Source: Flavobacterium sp.
GTDB taxonomy: Bacteria > Bacteroidota > Bacteroidia > Flavobacteriales > Flavobacteriaceae
Direction of reading: 5' to 3'
Assembly (NCBI RefSeq): GCF_023151265.1
Contig: NZ_JAKLJH010000029.1
Location: forward strand, 1-49,088
DNA: 49,088 nucleotides
The notes below the pieces were generated by a model. It had not been told where the DNA came from, searched no databases, and worked only from the letters and a program-made list of their open reading frames with translations. The position numbers were made by a program, and so were the translations under genes. Below are positions 37,452-46,637 of the stretch, piece after piece (the stretch's first letter is position 1; each line of letters starts with the position of its first letter).

Positions 37452-38045
37452 TTACAGAAAAGGAATGCGTTTTTTGAGCTCTTTTTTTGATAAAAAATTA
37501 CCTTTTGAAGGATAGTGTCTTTTTGAGGGGATATTGTTAAAAATTAAAGCAGTTATCAAAAGAATAATAGCACCAGATAAAACGGGCGAAATCACATAGA
37601 AATACCCCAATTCTTTTATTTTATCGGAACCTGCAATGGCAATTAAAGCAGTGGCTCCACCTGGTGGATGTAAGGTTTTTGTAATTTGCATTAAAACAAT
37701 AGATAAGGAAACTGCTAAAGGAGCCGCTACCCAAATTAAATCGGGTAATAATTTATAAATACTTACTCCAATTATTGCTGAAATAACGTGGCCTCCAATA
37801 AGGTTTCGAGGTTGCGCTAGAGGACTTTCAATAACTCCGTAAATCAAAACACAAGTAGCTCCAAAAGAACCAATAAGAAAAACATTGTCCGAAGCAGAGA
37901 AAATCCGAAATTGTAGTAAACTTATAATTCCTAAACCTATAAACGATCCTAAAAAAGCCCAAAAGTGTTCTTTAAAATCAACTAAAGTTTCTTTGTATAA
38001 AACGTATTTTGCTTTTCTGTAATTGCGTTTTAGCTTTTTTGTCAT
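37452..38045 (-). CDS. HPP-family membrane protein
   Basis: GSFGATCVLIYGVIESPLAQPRNLIGGHVISAIIGV...TKTLHPPGGATALIAI. Confidence 0.92.
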   Translation of the reverse strand: MTKKLKRNYRKAKYVLYKETLVDFKEHFWAFLGSFIGLGIISLLQFRIFSASDNVFLIGSFGATCVLIYGVIESPLAQPRNLIGGHVISAIIGVSIYKLLPDLIWVAAPLAVSLSIVLMQITKTLHPPGGATALIAIAGSDKIKELGYFYVISPVLSGAIILLITALIFNNIPSKRHYPSKGNFLSKKELKKRIPFL

Positions 38046-38402
38046 TTCGTTTTTTTAAAGAATTGAGGTTTAATTTTTTGTAATTTTTTTCCTTTAGAAG
38101 GAACAATGCAAAGTTAATTTTTTAAATTAAAACATGACTAGAAAACTAAAACTTACAATTCATCCTCAAAAAATGACAGTTCGGTTAGTTTCAATTTTAT
38201 GGGTGCGATTTCTGTTGCAACTTTGCTTCATCAAAATAAGATAGTTCAAGCGCAAGAACAAAAACAAGATCAAAATCAAAAATCAAAAAACGAACATTAG
38301 TATTAATCAATTAAAAAAAGCAAAGTGTCTCCGAGAATCTCTAATCAACACAATCAAAATCAAAAAATCTCGGTGAAGCTCTGTGTAAAAACAATTAAAA
38401 TT

Positions 38403-39023
38403 ATGACAAAATTAATCACTATCATCGCAATGTTTGTCGCTTCAATTGTATCAGCGCAAACACAGTTTGATCAAGGAATGCAAAAAGCCTTACAAACTTG
38501 GAAAGAAAGAAATTCAAAAGAAGCATTAGTTCAATTCGAGAAAATTGCTTCGGTTGAAAAAACAAATTGGTTGCCAAATTACTACATCGCTTTTATCACT
38601 ACAACACAAGCTTTTGGCGAAAAAGACAAAACTAAAATGGAGTCTTTATTGAATTCGGCTCAAAAAGCACAAGATGTTTGTAACGAATTAGCTCAAGACA
38701 ATCCAGAAGTTTTAGTGCTACAAGCCATGATTCACACCGCTTGGATTGTATATGATCCAATGACAAACGGACAAAGGTTATCAGGAGACGTGATGTATAT
38801 TTTGAATAAAGCGTATAAAATAGCTCCTGAAAACCCGAGAGTTGTGTTTCAAAAAGCTTCGTTTGAAAAAGGTATGGCACAATATTTTGGACAAGATACG
38901 CAACCAATGTGTGCCCAAATTGAAAAAGCAATCGAACTTTTTGCTACTTTTAAACCTGAATCGGCTTTTCATCCAAGTTGGGGATTAGACAAAGCACAAG
39001 AAGCAGTAAAGGGTTGTAAATAA
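38403..39023 (+). CDS. Secreted TPR-like protein
   Basis: Signal peptide MTKLITIIAMFVASIVSAQ from 38403 (ORF-track start 38325 unlikely); TPR-like helices. Confidence 0.8.
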   Translation: MTKLITIIAMFVASIVSAQTQFDQGMQKALQTWKERNSKEALVQFEKIASVEKTNWLPNYYIAFITTTQAFGEKDKTKMESLLNSAQKAQDVCNELAQDNPEVLVLQAMIHTAWIVYDPMTNGQRLSGDVMYILNKAYKIAPENPRVVFQKASFEKGMAQYFGQDTQPMCAQIEKAIELFATFKPESAFHPSWGLDKAQEAVKGCK

Positions 39024-39033
39024 AATTTTTAAA

Positions 39034-40371
39034 ATGAAATATTCAAGAGAAATAGTTAAAGCAGTAGTGATTGGAATTGTAATTTTTGCAATACTTCAAG
39101 GCATAAATATTGTAATCACTAGAAGTTTACCAAGTCTTCTTTCATTAAAATGGAATTTCATTTTTACAATGTTGTATAGTGTTGTACTTTATTTTGCCAA
39201 TGCTTTAATTTTTATTCAATTAGATAAGTATTTTGAAAAGAACAGATTTCATTTAAAAAGATTAGTAATTGGATTTTTAGCTTCGTTTTTTGTTTCGGGA
39301 TTAGCTATTTTCTTTTTGCGAATGTTGGAAGACGTTGGGTTTGAAAACAAAACGATTCAAGAATTTATTCAAAACGAAATGCCCGCTAATTATGTTGTGG
39401 CAATGGTGATTACGATTATCGTTTCGTTAGTAGTTCACCTGGTTTATTTCTACAAATCGTTTCAGGAAAACAAATTAAAAGAGCAAAAAATCATTGCAGG
39501 AACGGCTTCGGCACAATTTGAAAGTTTAAAAAATCAAATCGATCCGCATTTTCTTTTTAATAGTTTGAATGTATTGAGTTCGTTAATCGAGGAAAATCCC
39601 GAAAGTGCTCAAAAATTTACGACTTCGCTTTCCAAGATTTATCGCTATGTTTTGGAACAAAAAGATAAGGAATTAGTTTCGGTAGCTGAAGAATTACAAT
39701 TTGCCAAAACGTACATGAATTTACTAAAAATGCGATTTGAAAACAGCATCACTTTTGAAATTCCGGAAGGTTTTGATAACGAAGAAGCTAAAGTAGTTCC
39801 GTTGTCGCTGCAATTGTTATTAGAAAATTGCATCAAGCACAATGTAGTTAGCGAAGCAAAACCGCTACATGTAAAGATTAGTATTGAAAATGGTCAGTTA
39901 GTCATCACTAACAATCTTCAGAAAAAAGAAGTTTTACAAGACCGAAAAGGCGTAGGATTACAAAATATTGTGAATCGCTACGGAATTTTAACCAAAAGAA
40001 AAGTATTGGTAGAAGAAAACGAAAAAGAGTTCAAAGTATTTCTACCGATTTTAACAAAACAAATTAGTATTATGGAAACAACATACAATTATAATGAACA
40101 AACGGCTTACGACAGAGCGTCAAGAAGAGTCAAAGAAATAAAAGAGTTTTACGGAAGTTTAATTTCCTATTGCATCGTAATTCCGGTTTTAGTGTTTATC
40201 AATTTTAGAACTTTCTCAGGATTTCAATGGTTTTGGTTTCCGATGTTAGGTTGGGGAATGGGATTAGTTTTTCACGCTTTTAGAGTTTTCGGTTACGGAA
40301 GTTCGTGGGAAGAACGAAAAATTCAAGAGATTTTGAAAAAAGATCAAGACAAAAGCAATAAGTGGGAATAA
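39034..40371 (+). CDS. LytS-like sensor histidine kinase with C-terminal 2TM domain
   Basis: His_kinase motif LKNQIDPHFLFNSLNVLSSLI, LLLENCIKHNV, GVGLQNIVNRY; then RVKEIKEFYGSLISYCIVIPVLVFIN...GMGLVFHAF...SWEERKIQE. Confidence 0.9.
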   Translation: MKYSREIVKAVVIGIVIFAILQGINIVITRSLPSLLSLKWNFIFTMLYSVVLYFANALIFIQLDKYFEKNRFHLKRLVIGFLASFFVSGLAIFFLRMLEDVGFENKTIQEFIQNEMPANYVVAMVITIIVSLVVHLVYFYKSFQENKLKEQKIIAGTASAQFESLKNQIDPHFLFNSLNVLSSLIEENPESAQKFTTSLSKIYRYVLEQKDKELVSVAEELQFAKTYMNLLKMRFENSITFEIPEGFDNEEAKVVPLSLQLLLENCIKHNVVSEAKPLHVKISIENGQLVITNNLQKKEVLQDRKGVGLQNIVNRYGILTKRKVLVEENEKEFKVFLPILTKQISIMETTYNYNEQTAYDRASRRVKEIKEFYGSLISYCIVIPVLVFINFRTFSGFQWFWFPMLGWGMGLVFHAFRVFGYGSSWEERKIQEILKKDQDKSNKWE

Positions 40372-40395
40372 TTAAATTTTAAAAAATAAGAAATT

Positions 40396-40764
40396 ATGAG
40401 TTTACAAGATAGAATCAATAGTAGAATGGATAAAGAAGCGTTTAAAAACTTTGTTCCATCAAATGCAGAAGAAGCAAGATATTATGAAGCAGTTAAAAGA
40501 GTAAAGAAAATTAAAGGATTTTATACACACGCAGTTGTTTATTTGGTTATTAATATTATGATTGTGATTATCAATATTCAAAACTTAAAAGATGGCGAAA
40601 GTTATTTTCAAGCGCATAATTTCTTCACCGCTTTCTTTTGGGGATTAGGATTATTAGCTCACGGATTATCAGTATTTTTACCTGATTTTATCATGGGACA
40701 AAACTGGGAAGAACGCAAGATAAAGGAATTTATGGAGAAAGAAAAAGCGAATAAGTGGGAATAA
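40396..40764 (+). CDS. 2TM domain-containing protein
   Basis: RVKKIKGFYTHAVVYLVINIMIVIIN...WGLGLLAHGLSVF...NWEERKIKEFM. Confidence 0.9.
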   Translation: MSLQDRINSRMDKEAFKNFVPSNAEEARYYEAVKRVKKIKGFYTHAVVYLVINIMIVIINIQNLKDGESYFQAHNFFTAFFWGLGLLAHGLSVFLPDFIMGQNWEERKIKEFMEKEKANKWE

Positions 40765-40800
40765 TTAGTCGCAGTTTTCAGTCGCAGTTGACAACACAAG

Positions 40801-40831
40801 AACTTGAAACCTGAAACTTAAAACCTGAAAC
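40801..40831 (+). repeat. Degenerate heptamer-like leader repeat (TGAAACT/CTGAAAC type)
   Basis: AACTTGAAACCTGAAACTTAAAACCTGAAAC, 9 nt before the ATG at 40841. Confidence 0.65.
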
Positions 40832-40840
40832 AAAAATACA

Positions 40841-41593
40841 ATGAACATATTAATTATCGAAGACGAAAAACCAGCAGCACGATTGTTGCAACGCAAGGTT
40901 GAAAAATTAGGATTGCAAGTAAATACGATGTTACATTCTGTGGAAGAAGCTATTGCTTGGTTTCAAAACCATCCGCATCCTGATTTGATTTTTTTGGACA
41001 TTCAATTGTCTGATGGTTTGTCGTTTGAGATATTTGAGCAAATTGATATTAAAAGCGCCGTGATTTTCACAACCGCTTATGATGAATATGCGTTACGAGC
41101 TTTCAAATTGAATAGTATTGATTATTTGTTGAAACCAATTGATGAAGAAGATTTAGAGGTTGCGGTCAATAAATTCAAAGCCAGAAACCAAGCACAAAAT
41201 ATTTCATTAGATTTTGAAGCGATAAAGCGCATGTTAATCAATCCAGTTGAGAAAGAATACAAAAAGCGTTTTTCGGTAAAAATTGGACAACAACTAAAAG
41301 TCATTTCAATTGATGAAGTAGAATGTTTTTATAGCGAAAACAAAGGAACTTATATTCACACCTTAGACAATAGAGATTATCTAATCGATTCTACTTTAGA
41401 AGTTGTTGAAGCCGAAATCAATCCAAAAGAATTCTATCGCGTAAGCCGAAAATTCATTGTTCCACTGAAAGCAGTAAAGGAAATTCAAGTGTATTCGAAT
41501 TCAAGATTAAAAATCATTTTACCAACATACAAAGACGATGAGGTGATTGTAGCAAGAGAACGTGTTGGTGATTTTAAGGAATGGATTGGTTGA
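40841..41593 (+). CDS. LytTR-family response regulator
   Basis: Receiver IIEDEKPAARLLQRKV...LIFLDIQLSDGLSFEIF...IDYLLKPIDEEDL; LytTR VISIDEVECFYSENKGTYIHT...FYRVSRKFIVPLKAVKEI. Confidence 0.95.
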   Translation: MNILIIEDEKPAARLLQRKVEKLGLQVNTMLHSVEEAIAWFQNHPHPDLIFLDIQLSDGLSFEIFEQIDIKSAVIFTTAYDEYALRAFKLNSIDYLLKPIDEEDLEVAVNKFKARNQAQNISLDFEAIKRMLINPVEKEYKKRFSVKIGQQLKVISIDEVECFYSENKGTYIHTLDNRDYLIDSTLEVVEAEINPKEFYRVSRKFIVPLKAVKEIQVYSNSRLKIILPTYKDDEVIVARERVGDFKEWIG

Positions 41594-41635
41594 TAAAGAA
41601 TTGTTAATTAACAGCAAACAAAATAAATATCTCAC

Positions 41636-41643
41636 TATTTTTG
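41636..41643 (+). promoter_or_regulatory. -7 promoter element (TATTTTTG)
   Basis: TAnnTTTG match just upstream of the ATG at 41656. Confidence 0.4.
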
Positions 41644-41655
41644 ATAAAAAAGTAG

Positions 41656-42144
41656 ATGAGATATTTTCGTTTCATAGTAATTTCGATTTTCTTTTTGAGT
41701 TTTTCTGCGAAAGCTCAAGACTTAATTACGTTTCAAAACTTTGACGAATTGAATGCTTACATTCAAAATAATTCAGAAAAATCTTTAGTAATTAATTTTT
41801 GGGCAACTTGGTGTGCGCCTTGTGTGAAAGAGTTGCCTTATTTTCAAAAATTACATGAAGAAAATCCTAATGTAAAAGTCGTAACTGTAAGTTTAGATTT
41901 TGATAAACAAGTGGAAAATAAATTGAAACCGTTTCTTAAAAAAAAGAATTACACTTTTGTAACCACTTATATGGCTGATAAAAAATTCAACAATTGGATT
42001 TCAAAAGTCGATGAAAATTGGTCGGGTTCCATTCCAGCTACTTGGATTATTAATGGAAATAAAGGCATTTTCGTAGAACAAGAATTTGCTTCGTTTGAAG
42101 AATTAAATCAGTTTGTAAATGAATCACTAACCAAATTAAATTAA
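41656..42144 (+). CDS. TlpA-like thioredoxin-fold protein
   Basis: Signal peptide; FWATWCAPCVKELP. Confidence 0.93.
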   Translation: MRYFRFIVISIFFLSFSAKAQDLITFQNFDELNAYIQNNSEKSLVINFWATWCAPCVKELPYFQKLHEENPNVKVVTVSLDFDKQVENKLKPFLKKKNYTFVTTYMADKKFNNWISKVDENWSGSIPATWIINGNKGIFVEQEFASFEELNQFVNESLTKLN

Positions 42145-42237
42145 TATGAAATCGCCACTTAAACAAGTTTGCCTAAGCAAACACCAATAAAAAAAGGCGA
42201 TAACATATATGACCGATAACAAATAAATTTTACATAT

Positions 42238-42831
42238 ATGAAAAGAATTGGATTTTTTGCCTTATTAATGGGCGTTTTAATGAGTTTTACAAATCCTACA
42301 GGTTATAAAGTAGGAGATAAGGCTACTGATTTCAAATTAAAATCGGTCGACAATAAAATGTACAGCATGGCGGATTACAAAGACGCGAAAGGATTTATCG
42401 TAGTTTTTACTTGTAACCATTGCCCGTTTGCCGTAAAATATGAGGATAGAATTATTGATTTGGCTAAGAAATACAAATCAAAAGGCTATGTTTTGTTAGC
42501 AATTAACCCAAATGATCCAGCAGCGCAACCAGAAGATAGTTTCGAATTGATGCAAAAAAGAGCTAAAGAGAAGAAATTCTCATTCCCGTATTTATTTGAT
42601 GAAGGTCAGAAAATTTATCCGCAATATGGTGCTACGAAAACACCTCACGTATTTTTATTAGATAAGAATTTAGTTGTGAAATACATTGGAGCAATAGATG
42701 ATAATGTTGAAGATGCTTCTCAGGTTAAAGAAAAATATTTAGAAAATGCCATTGCCGCATTGGAAAAAGGTGAGGAACCAACACCAAATACAACGAAAGC
42801 AATTGGTTGTTCTATTAAGGTTAAAAAGTAA
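42238..42831 (+). CDS. AhpC/TSA-like redoxin (thioredoxin family)
   Basis: Signal peptide; GDKATDFKLKSVDNKMYSM...VVFTCNHCPFAVKYEDRI...GATKTPHVFLLD. Confidence 0.92.
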   Translation: MKRIGFFALLMGVLMSFTNPTGYKVGDKATDFKLKSVDNKMYSMADYKDAKGFIVVFTCNHCPFAVKYEDRIIDLAKKYKSKGYVLLAINPNDPAAQPEDSFELMQKRAKEKKFSFPYLFDEGQKIYPQYGATKTPHVFLLDKNLVVKYIGAIDDNVEDASQVKEKYLENAIAALEKGEEPTPNTTKAIGCSIKVKK

Positions 42832-42832
42832 T

Positions 42833-42864
42833 AAAAAAGGCGAAACATTTGTTTCGCCTTTTTT
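42833..42864. terminator. Bidirectional terminator
   Basis: AAAAAAGGCGAAACA-TT-TGTTTCGCCTTTTTT. Confidence 0.9.
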
Positions 42865-43486
42865 AATCTCTTAAAAGTTCATCGTTACAATAATCATTGT
42901 AAAAAATAATCATTTCAGGGATAGTATATTTTGTAAATGTTTTATTGTTTACTTTTTCAATTAATTCAGGACAGTCAGAAAAATATCTTTCAACTCTTGT
43001 TTTGAAGCTAAAAACTATATCAATTGCCTTTTCATTATTAGGCATTTTTATAAAATATTCTTTAATAGATTTTACTGGGTTATTGGGATTATTATTTATA
43101 TCAAAGTCATTACTGGTTTTTCTAACTTCATAATTTATTCTTGAAACAATATTTGTTATGATAATTTCTTTGGGTAATTCATATAATAACACATTTCCTT
43201 CTTCAATTAATTCCATTATCCGAGGTTTTCTGTATTTATCTGAGCTTACATATTCATATTTTTCTATAAATCCATATCCAACAAAATGAATTGCATAAAC
43301 CGAATTATAATCCCACTCGGTTAGCTCGTCTTTTTGTTCAAGTTTGAAATAAATTTTATCATTTCTAACTTCTCCAAAACCCTCTAATGAAGTAGAATCA
43401 TTAAAGAAAATAACAACTTCTCTATGTTGAGCGTTCAATGTATTTAAACAGAAAAAAGTAAAAAACAGAAGAATTATTCGGCTCAT
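42863..43486 (-). CDS. Secreted hypothetical protein
   Basis: Signal peptide MSRIILLFFTFFCLNTLNAQ; intact 207-aa ORF adjoining ctaA. Confidence 0.7.
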   Translation of the reverse strand: MSRIILLFFTFFCLNTLNAQHREVVIFFNDSTSLEGFGEVRNDKIYFKLEQKDELTEWDYNSVYAIHFVGYGFIEKYEYVSSDKYRKPRIMELIEEGNVLLYELPKEIIITNIVSRINYEVRKTSNDFDINNNPNNPVKSIKEYFIKMPNNEKAIDIVFSFKTRVERYFSDCPELIEKVNNKTFTKYTIPEMIIFYNDYCNDELLRD

Positions 43487-44505
43487 TATTTACTAAATCT
43501 ATGCAACGTAAACGTCATCGCTGTTAATAAAAAGAACGCCATAATTTGATGTGCTAATCCTAACCAAAGAGGCACGTGGAATAATAATGTAAAAATCCCT
43601 AAGATGAATTGAATGAAAACAAAAACCAACAACGTTTTAACTCCATTATCTTGCGTTTTGTCCAACACAAATTTTCTACTTTTTATAAATAAGAAAACAA
43701 TCATTCCAACTACAAAATAGGCAAAAGTTCGGTGAATAAATTGCACGCCACTTTTTCCTTCTGTAAATGCTAATAATAAATTCGATTGTTCTAATTGTAT
43801 ACTCTCATGAAAGAATTGTCCATCGCTCATTAACGGCCAATGATTGTGAATTAAACCAGCATTTAATCCCGCTACAAATCCACCATAAATAATTTGAATG
43901 ATAAGTATTACCAAAGCAATTCGGGCAATTTTTCGCAATTCTAAAACAGGTAATTTTCTTTCAGGATAAATTAAATCTAAAGCAACCCAAAGTGTATATG
44001 CAAACGTAATAAAAGCAAACGTTAAGTGAATTGCTAATCTAAAGTGACTCACATCGGGCATGTCTTTTAAACCGCTGGCTACCATGAACCAACCCAAGAA
44101 TCCTTGAAAAGCTCCCATTCCCAATAGAATGAAACATTTTTTGATGGTTTCATTATCTAATTGTTTTTTGATTAGGAAATAGATGAATGGAATAATGAAA
44201 ACCACACCAATAATACGGCCAATAAAACGGTGAAACCATTCCCAAAAGAAAATGAATTTGTAATCGTCTAATTGAAAATCTTTATATTGATTTACTTTTT
44301 GATATTCTGGATATTTCTTGTATTCTTCAAAAGCTTCCACCCATTTTTTTTCTGACATAGGAGGGAAGGTGTCGTTGATTAAATGCCAATCGGTCATGGA
44401 TAAACCAGAGTTGGTTAAACGTGTAATTCCACCAACCGTAACCATGATAAATAACAAAACACATCCCGAAAGTAGCCAATAAATGACTGATTTATTTGTT
44501 TTCAT
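43486..44505 (-). CDS. ctaA: Heme A synthase (CtaA/Cox15)
   Basis: VTVGGITRLTNSGLSMTDWHLI, EWFHRFIGRIIGV, GLNAGLIHNHWPLM, QFIHRTFAYFV. Confidence 0.93.
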   Translation of the reverse strand: MKTNKSVIYWLLSGCVLLFIMVTVGGITRLTNSGLSMTDWHLINDTFPPMSEKKWVEAFEEYKKYPEYQKVNQYKDFQLDDYKFIFFWEWFHRFIGRIIGVVFIIPFIYFLIKKQLDNETIKKCFILLGMGAFQGFLGWFMVASGLKDMPDVSHFRLAIHLTFAFITFAYTLWVALDLIYPERKLPVLELRKIARIALVILIIQIIYGGFVAGLNAGLIHNHWPLMSDGQFFHESIQLEQSNLLLAFTEGKSGVQFIHRTFAYFVVGMIVFLFIKSRKFVLDKTQDNGVKTLLVFVFIQFILGIFTLLFHVPLWLGLAHQIMAFFLLTAMTFTLHRFSK

Positions 44506-44519
44506 TTTTCTTGATATTC

Positions 44520-44567
44520 AAAAAGCACCCCAAATTTACATAATGTGCATTTGAAAAGTGCTTTAAC
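44520..44567 (-). terminator. Probable terminator after the CCA-type nucleotidyltransferase gene
   Basis: Minus-strand AAAGCAC...GTGCTTTTT. Confidence 0.5.
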
Positions 44568-44579
44568 AGATTATAATTT

Positions 44580-45995
44580 TTATACTTTTTTCAATCCCAT
44601 TTTTGAAGCTTTGTTTAGGACAAAATCCTTAGCAGCTTCGTATTCGTTCGGAATTTCACCTTCTAAAATAGCTTCTTTAACGGCTTCTTTTAGAACTCCA
44701 ATCTCTCTACAAGGTTTTAATCCGAATAGTTCCATAATTTCTTCACCCGAAATAGGTGGTTGGAAAACACGAACGCGGTCTTTCTCTTCCACTTCCACAA
44801 TTTTTTCTTTTACTATGTCGAAGTTCTTGTGGTATTTCTGAAATTTCTTTGGATTTTTTGTAGTGATATCGGCTTTACATAAGGTCATCAAACTATCGAT
44901 ATCTTCGCCTGCATCAAAAACTAAACGACGAACCGCGCTATCGGTAACAATATCTTCCGCAATGACGATTGGTCTCGAACTCATCATCACCATTTTTTGA
45001 ACGAATTTCATCTTATGATTCAAAGGCATGTGCAAACGTTCAAATATTTTTTTGACCATTTTTCCACCTAAAAATTCATGTCCGTGAAACGTCCAACCTT
45101 GTTTTTTGTTGAATCTTTTGGTTGGGGCTTTTCCAATATCGTGTAACAATGCCGACCAACGCAACCAAACATCATCAGTATTTGGACAAATATTATCCAC
45201 AACTTCTAAAGTGTGATAAAAATTGTTTTTATGTGTGTGACCTTCGACTTCTTCGACGTTATTTAAAGCTGTAAGTTCAGGTAAAATGATATCTAATAAA
45301 CCCGTTTGGTACAAATGTAAAAAACCGATGGAAGGTTTATCTGAAGCTAAAATTTTATGCAATTCATCAACAATTCGTTCTCCTGAAATGATGTTAATTC
45401 TATCTTTATTTTTAGAAATCGCATCTAAAGATTCCGATTCGATTTCGAAATTCAATTGCGTAGCAAAACGAATCGCACGCATCATTCGCAACGGATCATC
45501 AGAATAGGTAATATCTGGATTTAAAGGTGTTTTGATGATTTTGCTTTTCAAATCTTCCACACCATTAAAAGGATCAACTAAATCACCAAAGTTTTCAGAA
45601 TTCAATGAAAAAGCTAAGGCATTTATTGTGAAATCTCTTCGTTCTTGGTCGTCTTTTAGCGTTCCGTTTTCTACTAATGGATTTCGGCTATCGTGTGTGT
45701 ACGATTCTTTTCGAGCACCTACAAATTCCACGTCAATATCATCGTAGCGTAACATCGCTGTACCGTAGTTTTTAAAAACTTGCACTTTTGGATGGAAAGG
45801 AATCAATTCAGAAACTTTTAAAGCTAGTTCAATTCCGCTACCAACGGCAACGATGTCAATGTCTTTTTTATGGTCTCGGTTTAATAATATATCGCGGACA
45901 AAACCACCAATTACATAGCATTCCAAGTTGAGTTCTTGAGCTGCTTGCGAAATGATTTTGAAGATGTTATGTTCTAAATGTTGTTTGTAATTCAT
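44580..45995 (-). CDS. CCA tRNA nucleotidyltransferase / poly(A) polymerase family with HD domain
   Basis: [58 protein letters not shown]. Start [10 protein letters not shown] at 45995; the ORF-track extension to 46022 is translated repeat leader. Confidence 0.94.
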   Translation of the reverse strand: MNYKQHLEHNIFKIISQAAQELNLECYVIGGFVRDILLNRDHKKDIDIVAVGSGIELALKVSELIPFHPKVQVFKNYGTAMLRYDDIDVEFVGARKESYTHDSRNPLVENGTLKDDQERRDFTINALAFSLNSENFGDLVDPFNGVEDLKSKIIKTPLNPDITYSDDPLRMMRAIRFATQLNFEIESESLDAISKNKDRINIISGERIVDELHKILASDKPSIGFLHLYQTGLLDIILPELTALNNVEEVEGHTHKNNFYHTLEVVDNICPNTDDVWLRWSALLHDIGKAPTKRFNKKQGWTFHGHEFLGGKMVKKIFERLHMPLNHKMKFVQKMVMMSSRPIVIAEDIVTDSAVRRLVFDAGEDIDSLMTLCKADITTKNPKKFQKYHKNFDIVKEKIVEVEEKDRVRVFQPPISGEEIMELFGLKPCREIGVLKEAVKEAILEGEIPNEYEAAKDFVLNKASKMGLKKV

Positions 45996-46002
45996 GCTTT
46001 TT

Positions 46003-46033
46003 GTTTCAAGTTTCAAGTTCAAAGTTTCAAGTT
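46003..46033 (-). repeat. Degenerate heptamer-like leader repeat (TGAAACT type)
   Basis: Minus strand AACTTGAAACTTTGAACTTGAAACTTGAAAC, directly before the ATG of the CCA-type gene (45995). Confidence 0.65.
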
Positions 46034-46060
46034 ATTGAATGCTTTGTGCTTAAAACGAAA

Positions 46061-46627
46061 TTATTTGCGAATCACTTTTACTTGGCTATCTAAACCTAAT
46101 TTAATTATCGTAGAAGGATTTTTGCAAACTTTATCGTGCTGCAAATTTACTACATAGTCGACACCTTTTATAATTTCGGGACTAATTTCTTTGAAAGTTT
46201 TTGGTGTAGGTTCTCCAGAAATATTTGCTGAAGTAGAAACTAATGGTTTTTTCATGCGTTCCATCAACTTAAAACAAAAAGGTTCCGTTACTATTCGAAC
46301 GCCTAAAGTGCTATCTTCTGCGACGATATTTTTGGCTACATTTCGAGGATTATCTAAGATTAAAGTGGTTGGTTTTTCCGATAAATCTAGAATTTGCCAA
46401 GCCACATCAGGAATTTCTTTGAAAACGTTGTACATCATGCGTTCGCCATTCATCAAAACAATCATGCTTTTGGTTTCTTCACGTTGTTTTAAAGTATAGA
46501 TTTTTTTTACAGCTTCTTCATTAGTAGCATCGCAACCAATTCCCCAAACGGTATCGGTTGGATATAAGATAATGCCGCCATTTTTAATGACTTCGAATGC
46601 GTTGTGTACTTCTTCTGGTATATTCAT
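46061..46627 (-). CDS. L-threonylcarbamoyladenylate synthase (Sua5/YrdC/TsaC family)
   Basis: GGIILYPTDTVWGIGCDATNEEAVKKIYTLKQRE...PLVSTSANISGEPTPKTF. Confidence 0.94.
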   Translation of the reverse strand: MNIPEEVHNAFEVIKNGGIILYPTDTVWGIGCDATNEEAVKKIYTLKQREETKSMIVLMNGERMMYNVFKEIPDVAWQILDLSEKPTTLILDNPRNVAKNIVAEDSTLGVRIVTEPFCFKLMERMKKPLVSTSANISGEPTPKTFKEISPEIIKGVDYVVNLQHDKVCKNPSTIIKLGLDSQVKVIRK

Positions 46628-46637
46628 TAGTAAATCT

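Noticed and set aside
41562-41744. ORF 41562-41744 + overlapping the LytTR end and TlpA start
   Set aside because: Out of frame with two confident genes and no homology-like features.
44545-46499. Plus-strand ORFs opposite the CCA-type and Sua5 genes
   Set aside because: Antisense to conserved enzymes; no independent support.
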